A stretch of DNA of 64,000 bases from the NCBI GenBank assembly GCA_015680685.1, contig MNCI01014292.1, positions 255,763 to 319,762 on the forward strand. Direction: 5' to 3'. Source of the stretch: Gnetum montanum. Taxonomy: Eukaryota > Streptophyta > Gnetopsida > Gnetales > Gnetaceae. Under the pieces are notes generated by a model, which was not told the origin of the DNA, made no database searches, and saw nothing but the letters and a program-made list of their open reading frames with translations. Both the position numbers and the translations under genes were made by a program. Every line of letters starts with the position of its first letter. The stretch's first letter is position 1. Of this stretch, positions 1 through 9,470 are shown piece by piece.

Positions 1-30
1 GAACAGAAGGATTAAAAAAATGACAAAAGG

Positions 31-840
31 TGGCTTTACGTCTTGCTGGATTCTAGAGGAATCATCGAGGTGACCAATCTGTACCATACAAAGCGTAATC
101 AACCACAAAGTGTGTCAGGTCTATGTCTGTGCGTGATGAGGTACAGAGCATGTGCAAGACTACCGTAAGGCAAGTTCAGTTGACAAGCGATTAATAAGGC
201 TTTATGTCCTGCAGGATCTTGGAGGGATTGTCGAGGCGACCAATCTGCATCACAAAAGGCGTAAAAAACCTCAAAGGATGTCACATTTTCACCTATGTTG
301 GCTAGGGTGTAGAACGCGTGAAGGACTACTGTAGAAAGGAAAGGCGAGTTAAATCACCATCAGAAGGCTTATTGTCTTGTAGGGCTCTGGGGGAACCATC
401 GAGGCGACTGATCTACACCGTACGATGCATAAACAACCACAAATGGGTGTCAAGTCTACGCTAATGCAATCTAGGGTGTGCAAGGTGTACGAGACTACCG
501 TAAGATGAGCAAATTAACTAGTGACCAAGTAGGTTTTATGTCTTGCAGGATCTTGCAGGGATTGTCGAGGTGACCGATTTGTACCACACAGGATGGGATA
601 TTGAACACAGATAAGACAACCATAGGATGGGCAAGCTAGCTAGCAATGAGGTAGGCTTTATGTCTCGCAAGATCCTGGAGGGACCGTCAACGTGACCATT
701 CTGTACCACATGAGATGGGATTTAGAATGCATGCAAGACAACCATAGAATGAGCTAGTTAACTAGCGATCGGAGGCCTTGTGTTCTGTAGGGTTCTGGAG
801 GAACTGTCAGGGCGAATGATCTGCACCACATAGAGCACAA
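31..840. repeat. Tandem repeat array in the D1 leader, about six copies
   Basis: A block reading roughly GGCTTTATGTCTTGCAGGAT, followed by GAGGGATTGTCGAGG and a CACA-rich tail, recurs near 31, 196, 365, 530, 650 and 772. The spacing is about 165 bases for the first three steps and about 120 for the last two, so long and short unit forms coexist. The array fills the untranslated leader between primer site and gag of this minus-strand element. Short ORFs here are shadows of the repeat. D2 has one recognisable copy at 53320-53480, so the array grew in the D1 branch or shrank in D2. Confidence 0.75.
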
Positions 841-943
841 ACAACCGCAGGGTGTCACATTTACGATCATGTGTATACGATCATGTGTATTAGGGTGCAG
901 AACACTCACAAAACTACCATGACATGCAGCAAAGGCACCAAAA

Positions 944-962
944 GGCCCTCCTTCTAGCGCCA
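944..962 (-). other. Primer-binding site of D1
   Basis: Read on the minus strand, TGGCGCTAGAAGGAGGGCC begins six bases after the LTR end. The 3'-terminal TGG of a primer-binding site pairs with tRNA CCA. Element A has the same word at 22278-22296 and D2 a mutated form at 53501-53518. I did not identify the tRNA species. Confidence 0.75.
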
Positions 963-968
963 GAAAAT

Positions 969-2684
969 TGTAGGGATCGAAAACATTGGTGGTTGGAAGA
1001 ATGTCGGTGGTCGACGGACGCAACAGTTCCAACCCCATATCCACGGGAGGGTGATGCTTGGTGTGTGCAGACATGGAGTACCCTAAATGGTCTGGTCGAT
1101 TAGACAAGGACTTACATCGGCGTCAATATAGCCTTTTGCAACGTAAATAATGCGAAATGCAATATAATGCTTACGGGTAAGTAAAGTAGGGGAGAAACTG
1201 TAAAAATGCAACAGTAATATGAAATAATGCTTAAAGGTGAACAAAATAGAGAATAATTCAAAGAAATGAGATAGCAAGTGGGAGATAAAGTAAAGTATGG
1301 TTAGAAACATGCATCGCTCCAAAGCTACAAACTCGTTCGGTCAGGGTGGATACAATCGACTGCACAATGTGATGGAGTACAAAAATCCTGACACTAACCA
1401 AGACATGTCGAGCAAAAAGAGCTATGCGTTTGGACACGTACTCGTGTACAAATAATGTGGGACTCTACCAAGGTGGTAGAATGGTGATGAGGACCTCTCG
1501 GTAGCCAAGAGAGAGTCACTATTTACAAAGTTAGACAGATGACTTTTGATATTACAATGCTAGAGAGAAGGGAGATCTTTGTTTCATAATTTCAAAGTTC
1601 CCACCACTTGGAAGCTTTTTGCTTGAAGGAAGATGCAAACTCTTTTGGAATTTCCAACTTTAAAAATTGTAGACTTTTCCAAATTGCGGGGTAGCTCTAA
1701 AAATTGTTGACCTGTTATATGTTGTTTGCCGGGATATTTATAGGGTTGAAGGTAAGTGAAAAGGGGCAATTTTTGAATGCTACGTGTCACAGGCTTGCCT
1801 TGTCTTACTGGCACAACTCGAGTCATCTATGACCATTGGGCCTACAAGACCATTACGATGCGAACCTGCTATGTAATAACTGCGATCCTACCATGCTGTA
1901 ATCGCATTGTCAGTGTCTGGGGATGTGTGCCAATGGTCTGATTAGGTGGAGTGCATTAATGTCGCACAACCACCTCTTTGCCTTGCTATGGTTTGTTACA
2001 TAGCCTGCTTGTCGTAGCATAGCAATTTGTCACACATCCTGCTATATCTCACATGCTTGCTACGCTACGTAGCGTAGCAACTTGCCTTAGTTGTGAGAGC
2101 TTTGCTGATTTGCAAACCATTCTCCTACGATGCAAGTTTTGCAAATTTTGTTGACTCTGCCTTTCGAACTACCTTTTGTCTCTTCCACAGGATTGCTATG
2201 CCTTGCTGCGCCATGTAGCTCAGTGTAGTGTAGCAGCAGACATGGTTTGCCACTTCCTAACGGAAAGGGACATTACTACAGAACTCGAAATTGGGCAAGG
2301 GGAGTGGGTAGCGAAGTTGTTGCCATGCTACACTGTGTGACGTTGCGTAGCATAGCACTTCATTCTGCCATTGTCTTCTGAAGCTTACTACGCTACATAG
2401 CGTAGCAGGCTTTGTGACTTAGAAAACTTGCCAAACTGTTTCTTGTGCATCTAGGATGCTACTGCTGATTCTGCATGCTATTTCTGTGTAGGCTACCAGC
2501 TGTTTAGGCTACTTTGGTGGGTGGGCAGGATGGTACAAGACCTGTCCATGCTCAAAGTAGAAAATTTGCCGAACTGGTTGACCTGGACTTAGAACGTTCT
2601 TCTCCTGATGAACTGCCATCATGCTGTGCGGACTGCAAGAGCCTGGTGAAGCAAGGATGACCTCACATTTTTTAGGGTGTTTCA
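969..2684 (-). repeat. 5' LTR of element D1
   Basis: On the plus strand the LTR runs from TGTAGGGATC to GTGTTTCA (TG...CA). It aligns with the D2 LTR (53524-55869): both contain the phrase CCCTAAATGGTCT about 110 bases from the inner end and a minus-strand TATA box (CTATAAATA, 1735-1743). The region upstream of that TATA box, about 1960-2410 in plus coordinates, is full of GCTACGCTA/TAGCGTAGC palindromes. About 630 bases shorter than the D2 LTR, mainly through the palindromic part. Confidence 0.8.
1960..2412. repeat. Palindrome cluster in the U3 of the D1 LTR
   Basis: At 2057-2080 there is a perfect 24-base palindrome (core CTACGCTACGTAGCGTAG). At 2388-2405 a second copy has CTACGCTA and TAGCGTAG arms separated by CA. 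Degraded forms (TAGCATAGCA, GTAGTGTAGCAG, GCGTAGCATAGC) fill the interval. The core contains four CpG sites, and many variants differ by C-to-T or G-to-A, as expected from methyl-cytosine decay. The cluster lies upstream of the minus-strand TATA box of the LTR. Confidence 0.85.
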
Positions 2685-2689
2685 CTCTT

Positions 2690-3592
2690 ATGTCTTGAGG
2701 AGGTGGATCAGTCTTCGAATGGTAATGCAAGGTCATTGAAAGTGATTGGTTTTGATTTGGACTAAGCATGGATCTTCTTGGGTTATTTTAAATAGAAACT
2801 CCACAAGGGACCTCTTATGACCTCAATTTGGGATTCCATCCCACCTTCTCGGTCATCCATCTATGTTACCCATAACTCACCTCACTACTAGATGTCATGT
2901 TATGCTTGATATCTTAGTTTGATGTGTTGAAATTCTTGGATAGATTCTTTCTAGTTGGTCCTTAGCTTTCCATAACCATTAATCAATCCTAGGGCCCATA
3001 GACTCCTTAATTAAGTTTATGCAAGGGTAAAAATGGTATCTGCCTGCTATGGGGAGGGCCCACTTGCCTATCTCTTTGTTTGAATAGTTAATCCCCCTAC
3101 CTTTGACATTGCTACAATCATATCTTTCAAATGCCCCATTGTGCATCTAGGTCTATGCTCCTTAAACTTTAATAAACTTCATTCTCCAAAAAATTTCTCA
3201 AAATTTCTTAATTTTTGAATTTTCTAAACTCCAATATCCTCTTCTACTATTTTCATCATGTTCATAGCTTTTTGGGCTTCCATTTTACTGCAACTTTACT
3301 CAAAAACTCCTTGTATTTTCAAAGTTTGACCAAAGTCAATGGTGATCAACATTTGCATCAACTAGCCTTAGTCGATGTAGTTGATCCCATTGATAGGGTT
3401 GCGTCGACTAGGCCCCTTTGATGCAATACAAAAAGTCTATAAATACCATCAAGCACTTTAAAATTTTTATCACTTTCTTAACAACAAGGGAGGAGGTTTT
3501 GCCATTTTATAGAGCCCCAAACCTTCCAGAGCCCATAACTTCCTAATTGTTTGTCCATATTACTCCATTCCTTGATCTTCTAGCTTTTGAAG
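2690..3592 (+). promoter_or_regulatory. C post-pol spacer with candidate internal promoter (TATA at 3438-3444)
   Basis: This stretch matches 31580-32315 of element B and holds no convincing ORF. TATAAAT at 3438-3444 lies in TCTATAAATACC, about 150 bases before a consensus splice donor (3593) and 470 before the ATG of the extra ORF. That arrangement suggests the extra ORF has its own transcript, separate from the LTR promoter. In B the matching TATA position falls in or next to the run of N, so conservation cannot be tested here. Confidence 0.5.
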
Positions 3593-3909
3593 GTAAGCTC
3601 TTAGTTGTGGGAGTTGCAAACCTTAAGGTTTCTAATGAGGATTTTTTGAAAATTTTTGTAACTCCCCTAGAGGGTTAAGGAATATAATGATATTGAACCA
3701 TCACTTATTGAGAGTTTAACCCTTCTAACACCTTCGATGTGACTATAATATTTTATTAATATTAAGATACAAATTAATTGATGATTAAAATTGATCAAAT
3801 TAGCCATAATCACAACTTAGCCAGGTGTAACCTTCTTAATGAGATAAGGTATCTAAATTATTTCACGTTACACATTAATTGCTAACTCGTGGTCATGTTG
3901 TGATTACAG
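3593..3909 (+). other. Candidate 5'-UTR intron before the C extra ORF
   Basis: The donor is GAAG/GTAAGC at 3593. The acceptor is GATTACAG at 3902-3909, immediately followed by ATGGCACC, the first ATG of the extra ORF. The 317-base interval is AT-rich, as plant introns are. In element B the matching acceptor site reads GATTGGAG before ATGGAACCC, so it keeps the terminal AG. Because it lies in the sense strand, this intron could be spliced out of genomic RNA, yet it is still present. Inferred from sequence only. Confidence 0.5.
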
Positions 3910-5689
3910 ATGGCACCAAGATTGAAATAACCATAGGAAGGAGGACACTCTCAACCAAGGGAGAAATGACCTAGAATTAGAAGGGGCCAACAAGAATAAG
4001 CCCAAGAACAAGTAGAAGAAACCCATGCAACGAGACCTCTTCAAAAGGAGCCGAAAGTGGAATTTGTTTAATAGATTCTTGAGGAAGAGGCTTCAATAGA
4101 AAAATCGTAGCGAGGGAAGGCACTAGGGTCTATGTCGGGACTTGAGGTCACACTAAAACAAGCCTACCTCAAGATAATTAGGCCCTGTGATGTCCAACTC
4201 TCAGTTCTTTAGGAACTAAATTTTGGGCCATTTTTAGAACATGCTCTAGTAGAGATAAAAACATAATTAGAAACCTCTCCCATGTGGCCAATCATTAGTT
4301 CTAGTAGGGAGTGGTACATGGGAGAGACATACCTCTTCCGGAATAATAGATGGGTAGGTTCCATTGTGAAAATCAAGGACATTTAAGTGTCCTACTTAGT
4401 TGAAGCCATTGTCTAGGCTCTTGGGTTGCTTGATTCTAGAACACAACTGGAAAAGATATCTATGGAAGTTAATTCAGAGGCCAAAAAGAAGGGACTCAGT
4501 GGTGTTACAGGGTTGACCACAAGGAGTTTGATGCACTCACACCAGTGGAGTGCATATACTTCAAGATAGTGACTTATCACCTTAATCTAATGATGAGGCC
4601 TAGTAAGGTGACTTCCTTCTTTGCTCAAACATGCACTGCTCTAAGAAAAATATTTCTAGAAAACCTTCCACAATAATCTATTTAGAAATAGAAAAATGTT
4701 TCAAAGAGAATGAACGTGGAAGGAAAACCCTACCTTTTCCATGCCTTTTTTGAAAATTTTGCAAAAGGGCAAAGATAATCTATTATGCAAATGACATGAT
4801 TAGGCATACTCTTGTAGCCTGTTGGTCTAAAATGATAAAAGATAAGATGCCTTCCATGTATAAGGAAAAGGAGTAGTAATCTCCACCTCCACCACCCACT
4901 CAAGAAACAATGTCAGAGACCCATGCAGCCATTGAGTACTTGTGCAAAATCTAAGAATAGCTCTTGCATTCCCCGGAGTAGTCAGTAGGAATGGGTGGTG
5001 GAGAACCATCAACATATCGATCTACAATGAGTCACCTTAATAAGGTGGCTCAAAAAATTAGTCAGATAGAGGGAGGTGCCCCAATATTCTTAGCCCAACA
5101 AACATAGCTACTCACAAGATTGAATCCCAATGCTCCAGAGGTGATGGTGTCTCTATCTCAACACCATTTATTCCTAGAAATCTTTGGGAATGTCACCTCC
5201 TTTTTGGTGCCCTTAGAGGAGGGAAAAGGGGCAATTATACTAGTGATGCAGCACCAAGGGAAAGAGATAGCTACATAAGTGATTACCAAAAAAATCATGG
5301 AAGCACTTAATGCACTTGCAACATTTGTAATAGATATATTTGCACTTTGAGATGTGTAGACATCTATAGAAACTGTTAATGGAAGATTGAGAATAGCCCA
5401 ACATGAAGAGTTATTGGACCAACTTGTGGCAACTTGGAAACTAATTCTATACATCTTTGACTTTTTGGACAACATTACTACAACCTAGCCAGAGAAAATC
5501 AAGGCAAAGGGAAAATGTATCATCCTAGAAAGGTGACTTGAAATGGCTCAAGCACAAAACCAATACTTGGCCATGGAGGTTACTGAATTATATGTCCACA
5601 TTGCTGACCTTACACTCTTTAGCCTTGCAATAACTAGAGATGAAACTTTTGAGTAGTTTTAAGAATGATTAAAACAAGTTGAGGAGAGA
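3910..5689 (+). pseudogene. C extra ORF, first part (coiled-coil accessory protein, broken by insertion of A)
   Basis: This is the start of the sense-strand ORF that family 2 elements carry downstream of pol. The ATG at 3910 follows a splice acceptor. It matches element B from 32635 to 34420: shared stretches include WYMGETYLF (4311-4345; WYLGETYLF in B), the segment ending MTRPSK/IRPSK, and ELTRDE just before the break. Many in-frame TAG and TAA codons are present, often where B has CAG or CAA. Element A interrupts it at 5689/5695. No membrane segment or signal peptide is visible. Function unknown. Confidence 0.65.
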
Positions 5690-5694
5690 ATGGT
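5690..5694. repeat. Target-site duplication of element A, left copy (ATGGT)
   Basis: ATGGT immediately precedes the outer TG of the left LTR of A; the identical five bases follow the outer CA at 23435-23439. Removing A and one copy restores an alignment of C with element B across the junction. Confidence 0.9.
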
Positions 5695-6887
5695 TGTACC
5701 ACCTTAAATCGTCGGTCACCGGCTGGAAGGAAATAGAGACCATGGGATCGCAGGGTGCGCACAGAAGACCCTGCCTTTGCTTGAGGGTGAGCTGGAATGC
5801 ACGAAGGCAGAGTACCTTGGGTGCTCCGCACGTGGATCAGACAAGGATTTACCCGCACGTATGCCGAAGTGCTATACGCTGGGTTATGCGTAAACATGAT
5901 AGACGGGCGTAAATGAGAGCGTAAAAAACATAAAACAGATGAGAACGGAGTGTAAGCGTAGATGAGCGTAAATAGAATGCGTGGGCCAAGTTGACGTAAA
6001 ACTGTAAACAATCTTACACAGCAAATGTAACGATGATATTACAGAATGAAAATACAGTGCACCGGTCTAACACAGTTGTGGCAAAGCACAAGGCAGACAA
6101 AAAGCCCTGGTGGGTGTAGGGATGGCTCGGCGGGTTTGCCCGATAGGCAGAGCGTAGAGACTGCATGGCGTACAGGGCTTTCCAGCGTAAGAGGGTTTTA
6201 GCTCTGGTGCGCAGCGTAAATGTCTCTGGTGTGCTCTCAGATTTTTTTGCCGACCTCCTGGTGAAGTGGAAAAGTGGGGCTTTTATACCGGTTGTTACGC
6301 TAGACTCGGGTTGGGAGACATGTGGCGCATTGACCGGGTGCATACAATTTACAAATATACAACATATTATATCTGCCGGGCGTATACGCTACATCAGGCT
6401 GGCGTACATGCTGGGCGTATACGCTGAATGTGCTGGGCGTGTGAACTTGGGTGGAGATGCCATGGACGCTGGGAGTACATGCTGACAACGGCTAGGCGCA
6501 TACGCCAGGCGTATATGCTAATGGCTGTCGACTTGCTTCAATTCTTGCTCTTCGGTGTTGTCTCCATTCTGTCATTGAGAGTTCATTGTCGAGCGTGTGC
6601 ATTGGTGGTGCCGAGCGTACAGACGAGGCGTGTACATTGGGCGTGTAAGTCGGATGTCTGCTAGGCGTATACGCTGGGCGTATACGCTGGGCGTATACGC
6701 TGGGGATGTCCGTCGTACAAGAGAACTTGTTTGGGCGTATACGATGATACTGCACTTAGCAAAAAGTAAGTTCTTTGATTCCAGAAGTTGCAATGTGCGA
6801 CGCCAAATGTAGTCGTGGCCGTTTGTGGGTCCCAACGACCTGCTTCTTGCTGAGGAAGTACCAAGCTCGAAATTTTGTGGTGTTTTA
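5695..6887 (-). repeat. 3' LTR of element A (left copy)
   Basis: It aligns along its length with the right copy (22302-23434): CGTCGGTCACCGGCTGGAAG near the start, GGCTTTTATACCGGTTG in the middle, and AAGCTCGAAATTTTGTGGTG at the end. The minus-strand TATA box is TATAAAAG (6280-6287). The inner end reads TTTTA instead of TTTCA, a single change in the terminal dinucleotide. Copies of GGCGTATACGCT lie upstream of the TATA box (6376-6740), three of them in tight tandem at 6664-6702. ORFs in this interval are artefacts of the LTR. Confidence 0.92.
6376..6740. repeat. GCGTATACGC palindrome array in the left LTR of A
   Basis: The 12-mer AGCGTATACGCT, or the variant GGCGTATACGCT, recurs across this stretch. 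At 6664-6702 three copies repeat with a 14-base period (GGCGTATACGCTGG). The core is its own reverse complement and holds two CpG sites. Variants such as GCATATACG and GTGTATACG differ by CpG decay. The matching array in the other LTR is at 22955-23300. Confidence 0.88.
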
Positions 6888-6912
6888 TTAGCCCCTCTTT
6901 GTTGATGCTTGG
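6888..6912 (-). other. Polypurine tract of element A
   Basis: Read on the minus strand, CAACAAAGAGGGGCTAA directly precedes the 3' LTR. A purine run in this place primes plus-strand DNA synthesis. The position agrees with the LTR boundary inferred from the alignment of the two LTRs. Confidence 0.65.
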
Positions 6913-8340
6913 AGGGATCTACCCGAGAAGCGTCAACAAAGAAGTGCAAAACGCCACAAGCAACTTAATATTGACTTTTTTCTTTGCCCCTTGACTAGAC
7001 ATCATCGCACCGTGTTCAATAGTACATGGGAAAGGGAGATTTGCAGCTGATAGGAGAAGAGTGATTATGGGGAATGGCGACTCCCCAAGAGATTAGGTCG
7101 AGAGATGGGGTGCTCGGGTGTGCGGCATGATGGTCCTTTTCAATAGCCATTCTTTAGCAGACTCGGAGTTCAGATATGCGATGTGCGTTCTTTGGCGGAA
7201 CAAGGCTCCTGGTTAGTGTTCAAGAGAACTTGTTGGCAAGACCAAAGCCATGGGAGGGTGTGTTACATTCTTTGGAGGAACATGGCCCATGTTTAATGTT
7301 TAAGGGGACCTGTTGGAGGAGAGCCAAAGCCATGCAACTAGATGCTTCTTAACCATTTTAGACATGAGTAATTGGTTTTGAGACAACTGCCCTCCCGCCT
7401 GGGGCTTATATGGGAAGTGCCAGGAGTCTCATTTTTTTTGAATTAATCTTGTACTCATGCCCAAGTGCCAGGCCGTGTGTTGCAATTGCTGTAACGTGTT
7501 GCAGGGTGCAACCGTGTGCTCAAAGTTTTGAATGTATTCGATGTATCGGAGGTTGGTAAATAGATGGGGGATATGCTGGGGATGGGAATGTACTAGTGAA
7601 TGGTTTGATTTAGTCCTGGCATGTGTGCTGTGAACATTGTCCCATCTTGTCACTTGCAATGAGATGCATTCTTGTGCAAAAACCTCTGGGTGTCACCCTG
7701 CAAACACAACTCCAAGAAGACAAGAAAACCATGAGTGAATGATCAAGCTTAAACTTACACGCTGGCAGATTGTATGTCAGTAGCAGTAGTGTTGGCAGAA
7801 CTTCCTGATGGCGGGTGATGCAGTGATGAAGCATGAATGTGGTGGCAGATTGATGAACCAGCGATGAACTTGCTAGTTTATAGTCTTGGCGGACTATCAT
7901 GGGTTATTTTTATGTTGTAACCCGTTGGACATTGCCCGTTTAGCGTCGTGGCGGACGTTACATTGCCAGTTTTTAGTCTTAGCAGACTATGAGGAGGCAA
8001 GCTAGTTTATAGTCTTAGCGAGCTTCAATGGTTGCGATGATGGCAATGTACTGTCATGCCAGACGAGTGCTAGTTTATCATCGTTGCGGACACTGTGGTA
8101 TATCAGTTTATTGTCATGATGATAGGACAGTTGTGGCGTCAGTTTTGAGTCATAACCCAGGACTGTTCTGTGGTATCAGTTTACCGTCATGATCCCAGGA
8201 TGAGCTATGGTATCAGTTTATAGTCGTGATTCTAGGACTTGCTATGGTATCAGTTTATAGTCGTGATTCCAGGACTTACGCGTACCTGAGCTTGAACTCA
8301 AACGAAAAACGGTTTTAGGAAAAAGTGATTGGTTGGATTG
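6913..8340 (-). repeat. 3' spacer of element A with two kinds of internal repeats
   Basis: There is no coding sequence between the integrase and the polypurine tract. A unit with TTCTTTGGCGGAACAAGG and CCAAAGCCATG occurs at about 7187-7260 and again at 7262-7335. From about 7870 to 8285 there are imperfect repeats built on AGTTTATAGTC; the last four (8158-8285) have a period near 43 bases (GCTATGGTATCAGTTTATAG followed by TCGTGATTCCAGGACT). ORFs across 7429-7900 do not resemble known proteins and probably have no meaning. Confidence 0.7.
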
Positions 8341-9400
8341 GCGAGCTCGTTTCCTTCCATGTTAGCTAGTTTGAATGCTCCATTGTCGAATGCTTTAGTA
8401 ACCAAGTAAGGCCCTTCCCAGTTAGCTGAGAACTTGTTCGGGTGTTCCAGAACGGCTTTAAGCACAAGGCCACCTTCTTTGATAGGGTGCTTATTGATGT
8501 CATGCCGATGTCATTGCCGTTGTCATTTTTGGTATCATTCGATTTGGTCGAGGGCATGCGCACGTTCTTCCTCCACCAAGTCAAGATCAATGATTCGTAG
8601 ATCATTGTTTTGCCCGTCGTCAAGGAGCCCAGAAAGCGTGATCCTTAAAGATGGTACCTACAGTTCCAAAGGTAAAATAGCTTTTGAACCATAAACAAGA
8701 CTGTACAGTGTCTTACCTATCGAGGTTCAGTGCGTAGTGCGGTATGCCCACAATGCGTATACCAATTGTTCGTGCCATTTTCTTTTGCTCTCGGTAAGCA
8801 TTTTCTTAAGCATTGTAACAATTGTCTTGTTTTTTTCCTCCGCTTGTCCATTGCTCTAAGGATAGTAAGGGGACGAAAACGAGTGTTTGATCCATAAATT
8901 TTCACAAAAAGCTTTGGTTTCAGCACTGCTAAATTGTTGTCCATTGTCAGTGATGATTGTCATAGGAATGCCAAAGCGGGTTACAATGTTTTCTAAAATG
9001 AAATTGCACACGTGCTTGGATGTAGTTTTTCGAAGGGGAGCAGCTTCTACCCACTTCGTGAAGTATTCTGTGGCGGTTATAATGAAACTATGGCCTGCGG
9101 AAGACGAGGGGGTTATTTGACCAATAAGGTCCAACCCCCACTTTTGAAAGGGCCATGTGATTTGCGTTGTATGCAACTCGTTTGGTGGCACATGTATCAG
9201 ATTGCTATGTCTTTGACAGGTACTACATGTTTTGACTTTAGTGGAATAGTCGTATTCCATGTGTGGCCAATAATAGCCCAAACGCCTGATTTTCGTTGCC
9301 ATGGCTTTTGGCGCTATGTGTCCTCCACATAGTCCTTCATGTACCTGTTCAACAATAGTGTGGGCATCAGTACTACTAACGCAGGTTAGGAATATGACTT
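8340..9400 (-). pseudogene. Element A integrase (end of pol)
   Basis: This is the integrase that joins retroelement DNA to the host genome. On the minus strand it begins with the zinc-binding HHCC part (HEGLCGGH near 9325, then CSTCQRH) and continues into the core: WGLDLIG holds the first catalytic Asp and TDNGQQF the second. Then come LVYALWAYRTTHR and SLVYGSKAILP. It follows the RNase H without a break in gene order. A TAG at about 8853-8855 interrupts the frame where related proteins have Gln before SNGQ, and a frameshift or gap near 8720 separates the C-terminal part (8366-8623 region). No chromodomain is visible at the end. Confidence 0.85.
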
Positions 9401-9470
9401 CATAGGATCGATGACACAGTGTGTTCCCTATGAAGGTTTATTGCTTAGAACGTTTCCTCATAGCGTTTCT

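Larger units (their letters stand above)
1..2684 (-). mobile_element. Element D1: 5' end of a Tat-like Ty3/gypsy retrotransposon (leader, primer site, 5' LTR)
   Basis: Only the 5' end of a minus-strand element is present; gag and pol would lie left of base 1. From right to left it has an LTR (969-2684), a primer-binding site (944-962) and a leader made of tandem repeats. It matches element D2 (53524-55869 and its leader) in LTR start, U5-side text, primer site and TATA position, so both belong to one family. Its right end GTGTTTCA is the same as the ends of the LTRs of A and D2. The sequence to its right is element C, so D1 is inserted in C. The candidate target duplication on the right is CTCTT (2685-2689); the left copy is outside the window. 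Confidence 0.8.

Noticed and set aside
754-1107. 117-codon minus-strand ORF with LALEGGPFGAF
   Set aside because: The reading is a translation of the primer site and LTR edge (TGGCGCTAGAAGGAGGGCC), not a protein.
6664-6702. Regular palindromic repeats resembling a CRISPR array
   Set aside because: There are no spacers of constant length and no cas genes, and the context is plant LTR.
8340-9400. Chromodomain at the integrase end of A
   Set aside because: No aromatic-cage type motif seen; Tat/Ogre elements lack one.
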